NCBI GenBank assembly: GCA_014879575.1
Contig: JACSRU010000095.1
Location: 18,968-82,967, forward strand
Direction: 5' to 3'
DNA: 64,000 nucleotides
Source of the DNA: Chthoniobacterales bacterium
GTDB lineage: Bacteria > Verrucomicrobiota > Verrucomicrobiia > Chthoniobacterales > Terrimicrobiaceae
The position numbers and the translations under genes are program-made. The notes below the pieces were generated by a model. That model saw only the letters and a program-made list of their open reading frames with translations, was not told the DNA's origin and made no database searches. Below are positions 17,907 through 26,600 of this stretch, piece after piece. Numbering within the stretch: position 1 is the first letter of the stretch; each line of letters starts with the position of its first letter.

Positions 17907-18667
17907 ACGCCCTCGAGCGGACCTTGATCGAAAAAGCCGGCTACGACAACGGGTGGGAGATCGTAGTGGAAAGCGTGCCAGAGCAGGTCGTGTTGGCGTC
18001 CGCGTTGCATCGGGCCAATGCAACGATCCGAGAGGACTCTGGGCGCGGCAGATGGCTGACGTCGCTGCCGGCGGGCTCGTTGCTTATCGAGCTGTCGAAA
18101 GCCGAGGCTGACTACTACGCGGGGGAAGGCCAGTTTCGCGTTTCCAACGACCGAGAGTTGGGACATCTGCTGCGACACGCGGCAAGATTGGCCCGATCAC
18201 TTCCCAACCAGCCGGAAGTCCGCTATCTCGCGGCAGTCGAAAAGAAACTGGCCGCGACAATAACCAATACGGAGGTCGAGAGCCTCGTCCGGCAACGAGT
18301 CGGTCAGGACATCTACCGGGATAGTCTGATGGACTACTGGGGGGGCGCCTGCGCCGTGACGGGCATCGCCATCCCGGCACTCCTTCGCGCCAGCCACGCC
18401 ATTCCCTGGTCGGAATGCCAATCCGATGCCGACCGGCTGAACGTCTTCAACGGTTTTCTACTCGCCGCGCATCTTGACGCGCTATTCGACCGGCATCTGA
18501 TCAGTTTTGACGACACCGGCGAGATCCTTTTCGCGCCATCCATCACGCTTGAGATCCAAAACAAACTCGGGCTTAAAGAATCGCTCAGGCTTCGTTGGAT
18601 CAGCCCCGAACATATTCCTTTCTTAAAGGCACACCGCGCTGTTTTTATTCGGAATCAGCAGGTGTGA
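17903..18667 (+). CDS. HNH_2-type endonuclease
   Basis: A 254-aa protein beginning in an ATGA overlap with the DUF262-DUF1524 gene. The C-terminal half matches HNH_2: a segment RDSLMDYWGGACAVTGI (about 137-153), LLRASHAIPWSEC with the catalytic-type His (about 156-168), RLNVFNGFLLAAHLDALFD (about 174-192) containing the Asn and second His, then DRHLISFDDTGEI. The N-terminal ~100 residues have no recognised domain and may be a binding or sensor module. Likely function is DNA cleavage as a partner or back-up nuclease of the upstream gene. It is the last gene of the defence block. Confidence 0.8.
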   Translation: MNALERTLIEKAGYDNGWEIVVESVPEQVVLASALHRANATIREDSGRGRWLTSLPAGSLLIELSKAEADYYAGEGQFRVSNDRELGHLLRHAARLARSLPNQPEVRYLAAVEKKLAATITNTEVESLVRQRVGQDIYRDSLMDYWGGACAVTGIAIPALLRASHAIPWSECQSDADRLNVFNGFLLAAHLDALFDRHLISFDDTGEILFAPSITLEIQNKLGLKESLRLRWISPEHIPFLKAHRAVFIRNQQV

Positions 18668-18705
18668 TTCGGCAGGAAAAAGCGGCGTTCAGTCAGTTCC
18701 CGGCA

Positions 18706-18815
18706 GGTAGACCTACCCTGTAGCTGCCAGCCGCAGCGCTTTCTCGGGACTCTATCCAAAGTGATTCTCACGAGTCGTCCTTTCGGACTTCTCGGAGCTT
18801 CCAACAAAAAAGCTC
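18706..18815 (+). promoter_or_regulatory. Dyads and stem-loops in the leader of the AAA ATPase gene
   Basis: This 190-bp gap holds three inverted repeats. GGTAG-AC-CTACC (18706-18717) is operator-like. GTCC-TTTC-GGAC (18777-18788) is a small hairpin. GAGCTT-N9-AAGCTC (18795-18815) is a second hairpin. The second resembles a hairpin with the same TTTC loop at 21556 upstream of another element gene. Function is unknown; transcriptional control is inference. Confidence 0.35.
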
Positions 18816-18857
18816 TCTGAGCTCACTATCAGATTCTGATTCCCACCCGTATTTCCT

Positions 18858-19772
18858 ATGTCCCAGGCAGCTCCGATCGATTTTCCCGTTTCAACTCCAT
18901 CAATTTGGCGTCATCAAACTCATGTTTATGAAAAATTACACGCGCTTGCGCGGCTCTGCTTTGGCGTTCAGCGTTCGACTCTTCCGGTCAAATTGCGGAC
19001 CAATAGCCTCCTGATCGGTCCTACGGGGGTCGGGAAGACCCACTTGGTGGGCAAAATTGCTGCCGAACATGATGCGGAATATCTCGCCGTCACATTGTCG
19101 AACTGGATCATTCTTGGCGGACGTGACAGAAGCTCACAAACAACCTGGGTGGCGATTTTGGAATTTCTTCGTCGCCACCACAATCGGCCCGTGATCCTCT
19201 TCATCGACGAGTTGGAAAAAGCCATCTCGCACCGCCATCAGGATACATGGTCCTGCCATTTGAGAGCCGAGGTATTCCAGCTGCTGGACCGCAAAATTCC
19301 GCGCGATCTAAAGGACGCCGATGGAAATGTGATCGGACCATCCGTTGTAGCGGCAGCTCAGGACAGGCTTGAAAATCACACCTTTATCGTGGCGTCGGCC
19401 ACCTTCCAGGATATTTGGGAGCGTTCGTCCAAATCCCCAATTGGATTCCAAGGCGAAATCGCAGAATCACCTGCTTTGACACCAGATCTTCTTGCCCGGG
19501 AACTTCCCCGAGAAATCGTGAACCGATTTCGCCATGAGTATTTGATCCTGCCAGAACTCAAACATGCCGACTACGTGGCGATGCTGGAACTCACATCCAA
19601 TCGAGTTCCACCCTATCTTCGCCAAAAGTTTCTGCAGCTTGGCTACGAGAAGATTCCAGCGGCGATCTCCATGAGGCAGGGATGTCGATTCATCGAGGAT
19701 CTGATGACCGATGTCCTTTTGACCGAAAGGGCATCCATCCAGCTGTCTGATCTGGACCCGGGGATAAACTGA
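18858..19772 (+). CDS. AAA+ ATPase
   Basis: A 304-aa AAA+ protein starting at ATG 18858. Walker A is GPTGVGKTHLVGK (about residues 56-65), and Walker B is VILFIDELEKA (about 115). A sensor-like VASATFQDIWE follows near 178, and a C-terminal helical region includes SMRQGCRFIEDLM, resembling the AAA lid. The spacing resembles ClpX/RuvB-class ATPases, but no zinc finger or protease-docking loop was seen. It is separated from the defence operon by 190 bp with its own hairpins, so it probably belongs to the element backbone. A role in replication, partition or DNA remodelling is possible but not shown. Confidence 0.7.
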   Translation: MSQAAPIDFPVSTPSIWRHQTHVYEKLHALARLCFGVQRSTLPVKLRTNSLLIGPTGVGKTHLVGKIAAEHDAEYLAVTLSNWIILGGRDRSSQTTWVAILEFLRRHHNRPVILFIDELEKAISHRHQDTWSCHLRAEVFQLLDRKIPRDLKDADGNVIGPSVVAAAQDRLENHTFIVASATFQDIWERSSKSPIGFQGEIAESPALTPDLLARELPREIVNRFRHEYLILPELKHADYVAMLELTSNRVPPYLRQKFLQLGYEKIPAAISMRQGCRFIEDLMTDVLLTERASIQLSDLDPGIN

Positions 19773-19810
19773 GATACCGGAAGTCCTTTGTCGAAAATTG
19801 GGCGATCTCG

Positions 19811-20902
19811 TTAGCGTTGTTGTGGCGGCTCGGCCAGAACTGCCTTGTCCGCCAGTCCCAATTTCACTCGTATGAGCTTCCCCAGGAGCTCTGCGTTGAT
19901 GTCGCCGCCGATGGTTTTGTGACCGGTCTCGAAATCCGTCGGCAAAGCCATGCGATACTTACCTCCATCGGGACGGGCTTTCCATTCTACAGGCTCCGAT
20001 GCCCGGCTTGCCGTGATCAGATCCCCCCACTCCTCGTTGTTGTTGTTCCTGAACCAATGCCATGCTTTGGCCTCGGGCTTCCCGTCCATGCCTTTCAGGA
20101 AGAGGTCGGTGGAGAATCTCAGGTCGCCGTCTCCGGTTTCGAGGCCTTTCGAGCCGATCAATACGGTTCGTTCAAGTGTAGGAATTTTTTCAGGTGGCGG
20201 CATGAAGGACTCTGAGGGTGAGATGAGGAGAAAACTGAGTGACTTGTCGGAAACAAGGGCGGTGTAGTCCTGTAGGATGAGTCCCGCACCGAGACTGTTG
20301 CCGACAACCAAGAATTGTTTCAGCCCCGAGGCTGCCTTGATCTGCTCTATCGCGGCCACCGCGATGCCGGGGAGCGACAGTTTGGCAGAAATGTCGCCGC
20401 TGCGATATGCCTGGATGGTCGATTCGACTTTATCGAACGGTGCTGAATCCGGATACGCCCAAACGAACAGGGAGCATTTCTCGGTGAGGTCGCCCAGCCA
20501 CTTGCGGTTTTGCTGGATGTATTTGACCATTTCGCGGGAACCGCTGTGGGGAAGCACGATCACGCCCACGGACCCGGTGCCGATGCGGGTAACGGGAATC
20601 TGGGCTCCCGCCAGGGAAATACTGAGGGACGGTCCGCTCGGGCTCTCGCCGAGGGTGACGAGTTTTTCCAAGGCAGCGACTTCGTCCTTGTCCATACCCT
20701 TGATCGTCAAGAGAGCGTTGAGGTCCGTGATTGGCCGCATTTCGATGATCCGCTTGGCGGTGTATCTGCCGATATGCGGTAAGGCGTCCAATTCCTCCAG
20801 CGTGGCAGTGTTGAGGTCAACTTTTTCGTCTTCCGCTGCAGGCGTTGCGCCAACGACGAGAGCGCCTGAAAAAACAAGCAAGAGCATGATGATTTTGAGC
20901 AT
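19811..20902 (-). CDS. Exported helix-hairpin-helix / alpha-beta hydrolase-like fusion
   Basis: A 363-aa protein with a signal peptide (MLKIIMLLLVFSGALVVGATPA). A ComEA-like HhH segment follows at about 28-85 (VDLNTATLEELDALPHIG, then LLTIKGMDKDEVAAL). The rest looks like an alpha/beta hydrolase or dienelactone-hydrolase-like fold, with a nucleophile elbow VVGNSLGAGL (GxSxG, about residue 198-205) and IGSKGLETGDGD near the expected acid. ComEA-type HhH domains bind DNA in the periplasm; I know of no common fusion to a hydrolase. It is divergent from an XRE regulator, with only 90 bp between them. Substrate is unknown. Confidence 0.6.
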   Translation of the reverse strand: MLKIIMLLLVFSGALVVGATPAAEDEKVDLNTATLEELDALPHIGRYTAKRIIEMRPITDLNALLTIKGMDKDEVAALEKLVTLGESPSGPSLSISLAGAQIPVTRIGTGSVGVIVLPHSGSREMVKYIQQNRKWLGDLTEKCSLFVWAYPDSAPFDKVESTIQAYRSGDISAKLSLPGIAVAAIEQIKAASGLKQFLVVGNSLGAGLILQDYTALVSDKSLSFLLISPSESFMPPPEKIPTLERTVLIGSKGLETGDGDLRFSTDLFLKGMDGKPEAKAWHWFRNNNNEEWGDLITASRASEPVEWKARPDGGKYRMALPTDFETGHKTIGGDINAELLGKLIRVKLGLADKAVLAEPPQQR

Positions 20903-20937
20903 GCAAGGAGAGTTAGTGGCTGCCGAAACTCTCTACC

Positions 20938-20959
20938 AGTAGAATTTCTATTAGTAGAA
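20938..20959. promoter_or_regulatory. Candidate operator between the hydrolase-like and XRE genes
   Basis: AGTAGAA occurs twice in direct orientation (20938-20944 and 20953-20959), 15 bp apart, with the near-palindrome TAGAATTTCTA between (20940-20950). It sits in the 90-bp divergent spacer, where a self-regulating XRE repressor would bind. Confidence 0.45.
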
Positions 20960-20992
20960 AACAGAGGGCTGTTCTTGTTCTAGAAGGGAGGG

Positions 20993-21271
20993 GTGCCTGG
21001 TCGCATTTCACCTTTCGGAAAACGCCGCAACGCCTTCGGGGCGGCGTTGCGCCGTATGCGCGTGGCACGGGGGCTTTCTGCTACCGATGTAATTGCCCAA
21101 CTGGGAGTGCTCGGATGGGAGGTGGCGGCATCGTCCTACTCTCAGCTTGAGAGCGGGCAGCGTATTCTCGCTGACATTGAGCTGTTGTTGATTTTGAAAG
21201 TGCTCGGTGCGGAGTTGAAGGACTTGGACGTTCCGAAGTCTCTGTGGCGCGCTGTCAAAAATCCGAAATAG
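20993..21271 (+). CDS. Small XRE-family HTH regulator
   Basis: A 92-aa protein from GTG 20993, preceded by the good ribosome-binding site GAAGGGAGG. The helix-turn-helix spans about residues 15-70: FGAALRRMRVARGLSATDV, then SSYSQLESGQRILADIELL. The whole protein is essentially one Cro/C1-type domain with no ligand domain. It is divergent from the exported hydrolase-like gene and probably regulates it and itself through the repeats at 20938-20959. Confidence 0.75.
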   Translation: MPGRISPFGKRRNAFGAALRRMRVARGLSATDVIAQLGVLGWEVAASSYSQLESGQRILADIELLLILKVLGAELKDLDVPKSLWRAVKNPK

Positions 21272-21709
21272 GCCGTTTACTTTGAGGGCCAGCGAAGTTC
21301 CCTGTAACTTTGCTGGTGAATTCGAGGGTGTCCGCGAGAGTGTAAAGCTCGAGTGCTGCGGTGCCGCAGGTCAAGCCGCACAGGTTCTCCACGGTTTTTG
21401 AAGTCGATACGTGATCGGCGTTTAGCCTGTTCAGATGGGTTCTGGTCCGAAAATGTCTGTGTAGGAGGGGGGGGCGTCCTGAGTATTCCCGTCTCTTCCG
21501 GCCTCGGCCAATTTTCCTACTGAGGTGCCGAGCTCCTGAGCCTACGTGGCGGATCCGCCCTTTCGGGCGTCTCTTCTGCCATCAAAAGAATTTCCTCTCT
21601 TTGTCATCATTGAATTCCTGAAGTCGATACTGATTCGATTTCGACGATTCACCGGTGGTCCACACAACACGGAACGGCCTTCGCCAATCCACAACCCAAC
21701 CACAAACGC
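21272..21709. other. 438-bp non-coding gap with a hairpin and poly-G tract
   Basis: No plausible gene was found on either strand. It contains an eight-G run near 21467-21475 and a perfect hairpin CGCCC-TTTC-GGGCG at 21556-21569, about 140 bp before the next start. The hairpin shares its TTTC loop with the one at 18777. The rest shows nothing I can assign. Confidence 0.4.
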
Positions 21710-22507
21710 ATGCAAACTCTGCAAACCTCACCCACCCTGAAAGCCCCGAACCCTCGACGCAAATTCGATCCCTGGGCGCAACCCGCCAAAAGCACCTATC
21801 AAGATCTGATCTTCAAGGAGGAGTATCTTGACCGCCAACTCGAACTCCGTCCGGGAACCACCTGGATGCGAATCATCCCGAACAACACCGAAAAATACGA
21901 GTGGATGCTGCCAATCCACGCGATCCGAACAGAACACTTTCAGTTCATCCATCCCAAAACCACCGGAAGTGAGATCCGCTGCGTTTTCGACGACGCGTAT
22001 GCGTGGTTCAAAACCAACGACCCCGAAGCGCTGTTCTCAAAAAACAACCGAAACGGCTTCCGGCTCTTGAGCGACCGGATGGTTGCTTTCTGGGTCGCCA
22101 TCCAAGAAGGGAGCGACGTTGTCACGCGGCTGTTCCTTCACAATGGTTACAACGGCGATCGCGGCGGCCTTGCCGGCCTCGGCTATCGTGTGCTCCAGCT
22201 TACCCAGGACGAAGACGAAGACGGACATCCCATGCAAGAAATCGTGGACGCCGAAACCGGAGTCCAGATCGGCATCGAAAAGGCGAAGCCCATGGGAGCA
22301 CAGTTCCCTCGCTACGATCTTCACGTGGGACGGATCGCCTGTCCGTTGAACACCATGCTCGCCAAAATGAGCGACGAAGAACAGCGGGCCGTCTGTCCCA
22401 TCGAGGATACCGTCCGGGTGCTCACTCGTGCGGAACAATGGCCGCTGCTTGCGAAGATCGTGGGTGCGGACCTCGCAAATCGCATCCGCGGAAGCTTTGA
22501 CCAATAG
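21710..22507 (+). CDS. Uncharacterised element protein, paralogue of the 61704 gene
   Basis: A 265-aa soluble protein of no recognised family. It shares a clear pattern with the 248-aa product at 61704-62450: YQDLI near the N-terminus, L-LxxGxTWxRIxP, a W-LPI segment, FxHP, a WFxxxxPxxLxSKxNxxGFRL block, then WAV/WVA and RLxLxxxxxGxxGxxGL. The central part alternates strands and aromatic residues and could be an OB-fold or other nucleic-acid-binding fold; this is speculation. One copy lies on each side of the metal-resistance cargo, suggesting a conserved backbone function of the mobile element. A terminator-like hairpin follows the stop. Confidence 0.6.
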   Translation: MQTLQTSPTLKAPNPRRKFDPWAQPAKSTYQDLIFKEEYLDRQLELRPGTTWMRIIPNNTEKYEWMLPIHAIRTEHFQFIHPKTTGSEIRCVFDDAYAWFKTNDPEALFSKNNRNGFRLLSDRMVAFWVAIQEGSDVVTRLFLHNGYNGDRGGLAGLGYRVLQLTQDEDEDGHPMQEIVDAETGVQIGIEKAKPMGAQFPRYDLHVGRIACPLNTMLAKMSDEEQRAVCPIEDTVRVLTRAEQWPLLAKIVGADLANRIRGSFDQ

Positions 22508-22515
22508 CTAGGTCG

Positions 22516-22545
22516 GGCAGGAAGTGACCCCGGTTGCTTCCTGCC
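22516..22545 (+). terminator. Terminator-like hairpin
   Basis: Perfect 9-bp inverted repeat GGCAGGAAG / CTTCCTGCC with a 12-nt loop, 9 nt after the 21710 gene, followed by TTT. The T run is short, so termination efficiency is uncertain. Confidence 0.6.
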
Positions 22546-22723
22546 TTTGGCTCAAACCATGGCCGCTTGAATCGATTCTATAGCTGATAACGGTGCGGAG
22601 GAGGCGAGTCATTGCCCTCGCCGTCCCCCGCGGCCCCCTCCCACGGCTAGGGGGGAACATTTAAGGTCGCCATCTCTCTGTTTCGAAGTGACCAAAATGG
22701 GTTTTTGTCTGATATTCTTCGTC

Positions 22724-23335
22724 ATGAAGACCCTGATCATTTTCGGCAATGCTGTTGGAGGTGTCGGGACCACCACAACCGCGGTTCACATTTCCGCCGC
22801 CCTGCAAACTCTCGGATTTTCCGTGCGGCTGCTGGATGGCGACGTGGCGAATCGGACCGCCACAAGAATGTGTCCTTCGGCAGTCCCGGTCGACCTATCA
22901 AGCCTGGATGGAATGCGCCAGATTTTTAGCGATTTGGGCAGTTCGGAAGCGGACACCTGCGTATTGGATGCTCCGGTGAGCGCTCACGCGATCTTCAAAC
23001 GCTTCTTCACATCAAACCATCTCAGCCCCGGAATCCATTTGCTCGTGGGCACCGTCATCGACCAGACAGAATACTCTGTGGCTGGCGCCGTGGCCTGGAT
23101 GGAAGCGTTCCCGGAGGAGGCGGAGAATTTCCTGATAGTCAATTCCATCGGAACCCCGGAAGCGAGCGACGCTCGCCGGCGTCAACTTCAGTCACACTTT
23201 GCAGGTCGAGTAGTCAAGATCCCCAAGCTCGGCGAACCAAACGCCAGAAAGCTGAATCCTGAAAAAGCGATTCCATTTATCACACCGTTCGCCAAGTGGA
23301 TGACGGGTCTTGATCAACCTAACGATACAGATTGA
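22724..23335 (+). CDS. ParA/MinD-like protein with degenerate P-loop
   Basis: A 203-aa protein. ATG 22724 is preferred over the track's upstream GTG because the first strand (MKTLIIFGNAVGG) then aligns with ParA N-termini. The deviant Walker A of this family, KGGVGKTTT, reads VGGVGTTTT here: the signature lysine is Val11 and the P-loop lysine is Thr16. Later features fit ParA: VRLLDGDVANRT for switch I and TCVLDAPVSAH for Walker B-like switch II. It may bind nucleotide weakly or act as a non-hydrolysing partner. No parB gene was recognised next to it. Confidence 0.65.
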   Translation: MKTLIIFGNAVGGVGTTTTAVHISAALQTLGFSVRLLDGDVANRTATRMCPSAVPVDLSSLDGMRQIFSDLGSSEADTCVLDAPVSAHAIFKRFFTSNHLSPGIHLLVGTVIDQTEYSVAGAVAWMEAFPEEAENFLIVNSIGTPEASDARRRQLQSHFAGRVVKIPKLGEPNARKLNPEKAIPFITPFAKWMTGLDQPNDTD

Positions 23336-23630
23336 GGAGGGAACAATCCGTCCGGTGGACGATTTTACTCGGTCCTCAGCCGACATCCATCTGATCGGAA
23401 AAATGTCATGAGCTCATCACCCCCTTCTTTCTCATCATGACCTTAAATCTCCTCCTCTCGCCAATTTACGCGTCGCGGGACCTGTCGGACACCCCATGCA
23501 CCTCAAGTGTCGGCTACCAAAACATGCAATTGATTCGCCTGGCCCTTCCCTCCACGCGTCCCAACCAGTGGGATAGGGATCTCTCAACGTTGTCTTTTCT
23601 CTGACGGCGTCCACATCCACATAACCATCA

Positions 23631-26600
23631 TCAGTTCGAACAAATCAGATTACGGGAAGGGAGCGAATCGACCGCTCTCTGCCGTGCAAGGTAGTAGATA
23701 ACGGGATAGATCAGCAGCTCGAGCAGGAAGCTCGATGCGAGGCCGCCAATCATTGGGACGGCGAGCCTGCGCATCGTGTCCGCTCCAGCGCCTTCCGCCC
23801 AGAGCAATGGAAGCAGGCCGACGAAGGTGGACATGACCGTCATGGTTTTTGGTCGAATGCGCTTTACCGCTCCGTCGTGGACGGCATGCCACAGATCTTC
23901 GCGATTATTGAGCCTGCCTTCGCTGCGGAAGCGATTGAAGCTCGTATCGAGGTAGAGGAGCATGACAGCTCCCGTTTCGGCGTCGAGGCCAGCGAGCGCG
24001 ATCAATCCAACCCAGACGGCGAGCGAGAGATTGTATTCCATCAGGTAGAGGAACCAGATGGCGCCGATGAGGGAAAATGGCACCGCCAGCAGGATGATCG
24101 AAACGCGGAGCCAACTCCGGGTGGAAAGATAAAGGAGAAGGATGATGCCGACCAGCGCGAGCGGGATGGCGATGCGCAAACGCTCGGACGCCTTTTGCAT
24201 GTATTCGTATTGGCCGGACCAGACGACAGTCGTGCCGGGCGGCATCGGAACGGCTCGGGCGACGACTTCCTTAGCCTGCTCCACGTAGGTGCCAACGTCG
24301 ATGTTGGCGATGTCCACGTAGACCCAGCTCGTGAGCCTCGCATTCTCGCTCTTCACCATCGGCGGACCTTTACGGATGGTGATCTCCGCGAGTTGAGCAA
24401 GAGGAACCTGTGCGCCGGACGGAGTGGCGACTAGCGTTTGCCGCACGGCTTCGATCGTGTCGCGCAGCTCGGAGGGATACCGGACGTTCACGGGATAGCG
24501 CTCCAATCCCTCGACGGTCGAGGTGACGGTCATGCCACCGAGCGCGGTCATGATGACGTCCTGGACGTCTCCGACCAGCAATCCATAGCGGGAGATGGCT
24601 TCGCGATCTATCTCGATGTCGAAGTAGTTTCCTCCCACGCTCTTCTCGGGGAAGGCACTGGTCGTATAGGGCGCGGTGAGGGGATCGGTTTTCAGCGCGT
24701 TGGCTGCCTCGTTGGCGAGATCAGCCAGAGTGGCGAGATCGGAGCCCATGAATTTAATGCCGATGGGCGTGCGGATGCCGGTGGAGAGCATGTCGATGCG
24801 GGTGCGGATCGGCATGGTCCAGGCATTGGTGAGACCGGGAATCTGCACAGCGTCGTTCATTCCCGGAACGTGCAGATGGCCGCCGTTCCCGTCGGGGATT
24901 TCGTATCCGTAGATGATTTCGTCGGTGGTGAGCGGACGGGTGGAGGGCCAGAGCTTTTCCGGGAACCAGCGTGCCCATTGCGGCCAACTGTCGTAAAAGC
25001 GTGGGACGCGAACCCGCCGCCATTTCGACTTGTCGCGATGGAGGGTGATCGTCGTTTCCAGCATTGAGATCGGAGCGGGGTCGGTCGCCGTCTCGGCGCG
25101 TCCAATTTTTCCGAAGACGCTTTGCACTTCTGGAAATTTCGTGAGGAGCTTGTCGGTCTGCTGCAGAATCTCCTTTGCCTTGGTCACTCCGATTCCGGGG
25201 TCGGTGGTGGGCATGTAGAGGAGATCTCCTTCTTCCAATGGCGGCATGAACTCGCTGCCGAGCCGGCTGAGGGGATACCAGGTCGCCGCCAGCAATGCGA
25301 CGGCCACGAGCAGCGTGAGCCATTTGAACCGCATTACGAGCGAGAATGCGGGATTGTAGATCGCTTCCAGCACGCGGCTGATCGGGTTGCGGTCCTCGTC
25401 GGGAATCCGCTGGGGAAGAAGGATCAGTGAGCTGAGCACCGCCCATCCGCCGGCGAGAAGCCATCGTGAGATTTCGACGCCCGGCAGCGGGAGCATGAAT
25501 AGTAGAATTGCAGGAATAATGATGATGCCCAGGTAAGTCGCGAGGCGCCGACGCCTGGTCCAACCGGCAGGCAACGTGCGCTCGGTGACGAACAAGGTCA
25601 TCAGCACGGGAATCACGGTCACCGCCAGCAACGCACCGGCACCCATGGCGAACGTTTTTGTGAACGCGAGCGGCTTGAAGAGCCTGCCGGATTGTTCGCC
25701 CAGAACAAAGATCGGCAAAAAGCTGACCACGATGATGAGCAGGGCAAAGAAAAGGCTGGGACCAACCTCCTTCGCGGCATCGGCGATGATCTCGGTGCGC
25801 GGTCGCGGTGCCGCACCCGCGGCCACACGATGTCGCTCGATTTCGAGAAATTTGTGGGCGTTCTCGACCATGATGATCGAGCTGTCGACCATCACACCGA
25901 TCGAGATGGCAATGCCGCCGAGAGACATGATGTTGGCGTTGATCCCGAGCAGGTGCATGACCGTGAGCGTGGCGAGAACACCGGTCGGGAGCACGAAGGC
26001 CGCGACCAGGGCGCTGCGGGCGTGCAACAGGAAAAGGATGCACACAAAGGCGACGACGAGGACTTCTTCCGTGAGCGTATGGCGGAGTGTCTCGACGGCG
26101 CGCTCGATCAAGTCCGATCGGTCGTATGCGATGTCGATCGCGACACCGGGGGGGAGTCCGGCCTCCAGCGTGGCGAGTTTTTCCCGCACGTTTTCGATGG
26201 TGCGTTTGGCATTCTCGCCAAATCGCATCACAATCGTCCCGCCGACCACCTCTCCTTCGCCATTCCATTCCGCAATGCCGCGTCGGATGTCCGGTCCGAG
26301 ACGCACCTCGGCCACATCGGCAAGGCGGATCGGAGCGCCGCTCTCATTGACGCCCAAGGCGATTGAGCGCAACTCTTCGAGGGCCTTCTCGGAGCGCACA
26401 TCTTCGATCCGGCGTCCGCTTTCGCTGGCGGCGGCAGTTTCTTCGGGATTGAGGGTTCCCAGATAGCCCAGCCCGCGCACCATGTATTCGGTCTCGCTCT
26501 GCTCGATGAGGCGTCCGCCGACGTCCAGATTCGAACGCTGAATTGCCATTCGCACTTTCTGCAGCGGAATGTCGTAGGCGCGGAGCTGCACGGGGTCGAC

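Noticed and set aside
23435-23620. 61-aa minus-strand ORF between the ParA-like gene and cusA
   Set aside because: No ribosome-binding site, no recognisable sequence, and it lies in a convergent gap.
24754-26268. 504-aa minus-strand ORF inside cusA, plus similar long ORFs in other frames
   Set aside because: They are shadows of the well-supported cusA frame. Their translations are Arg/His/Pro-rich and lack domain motifs.
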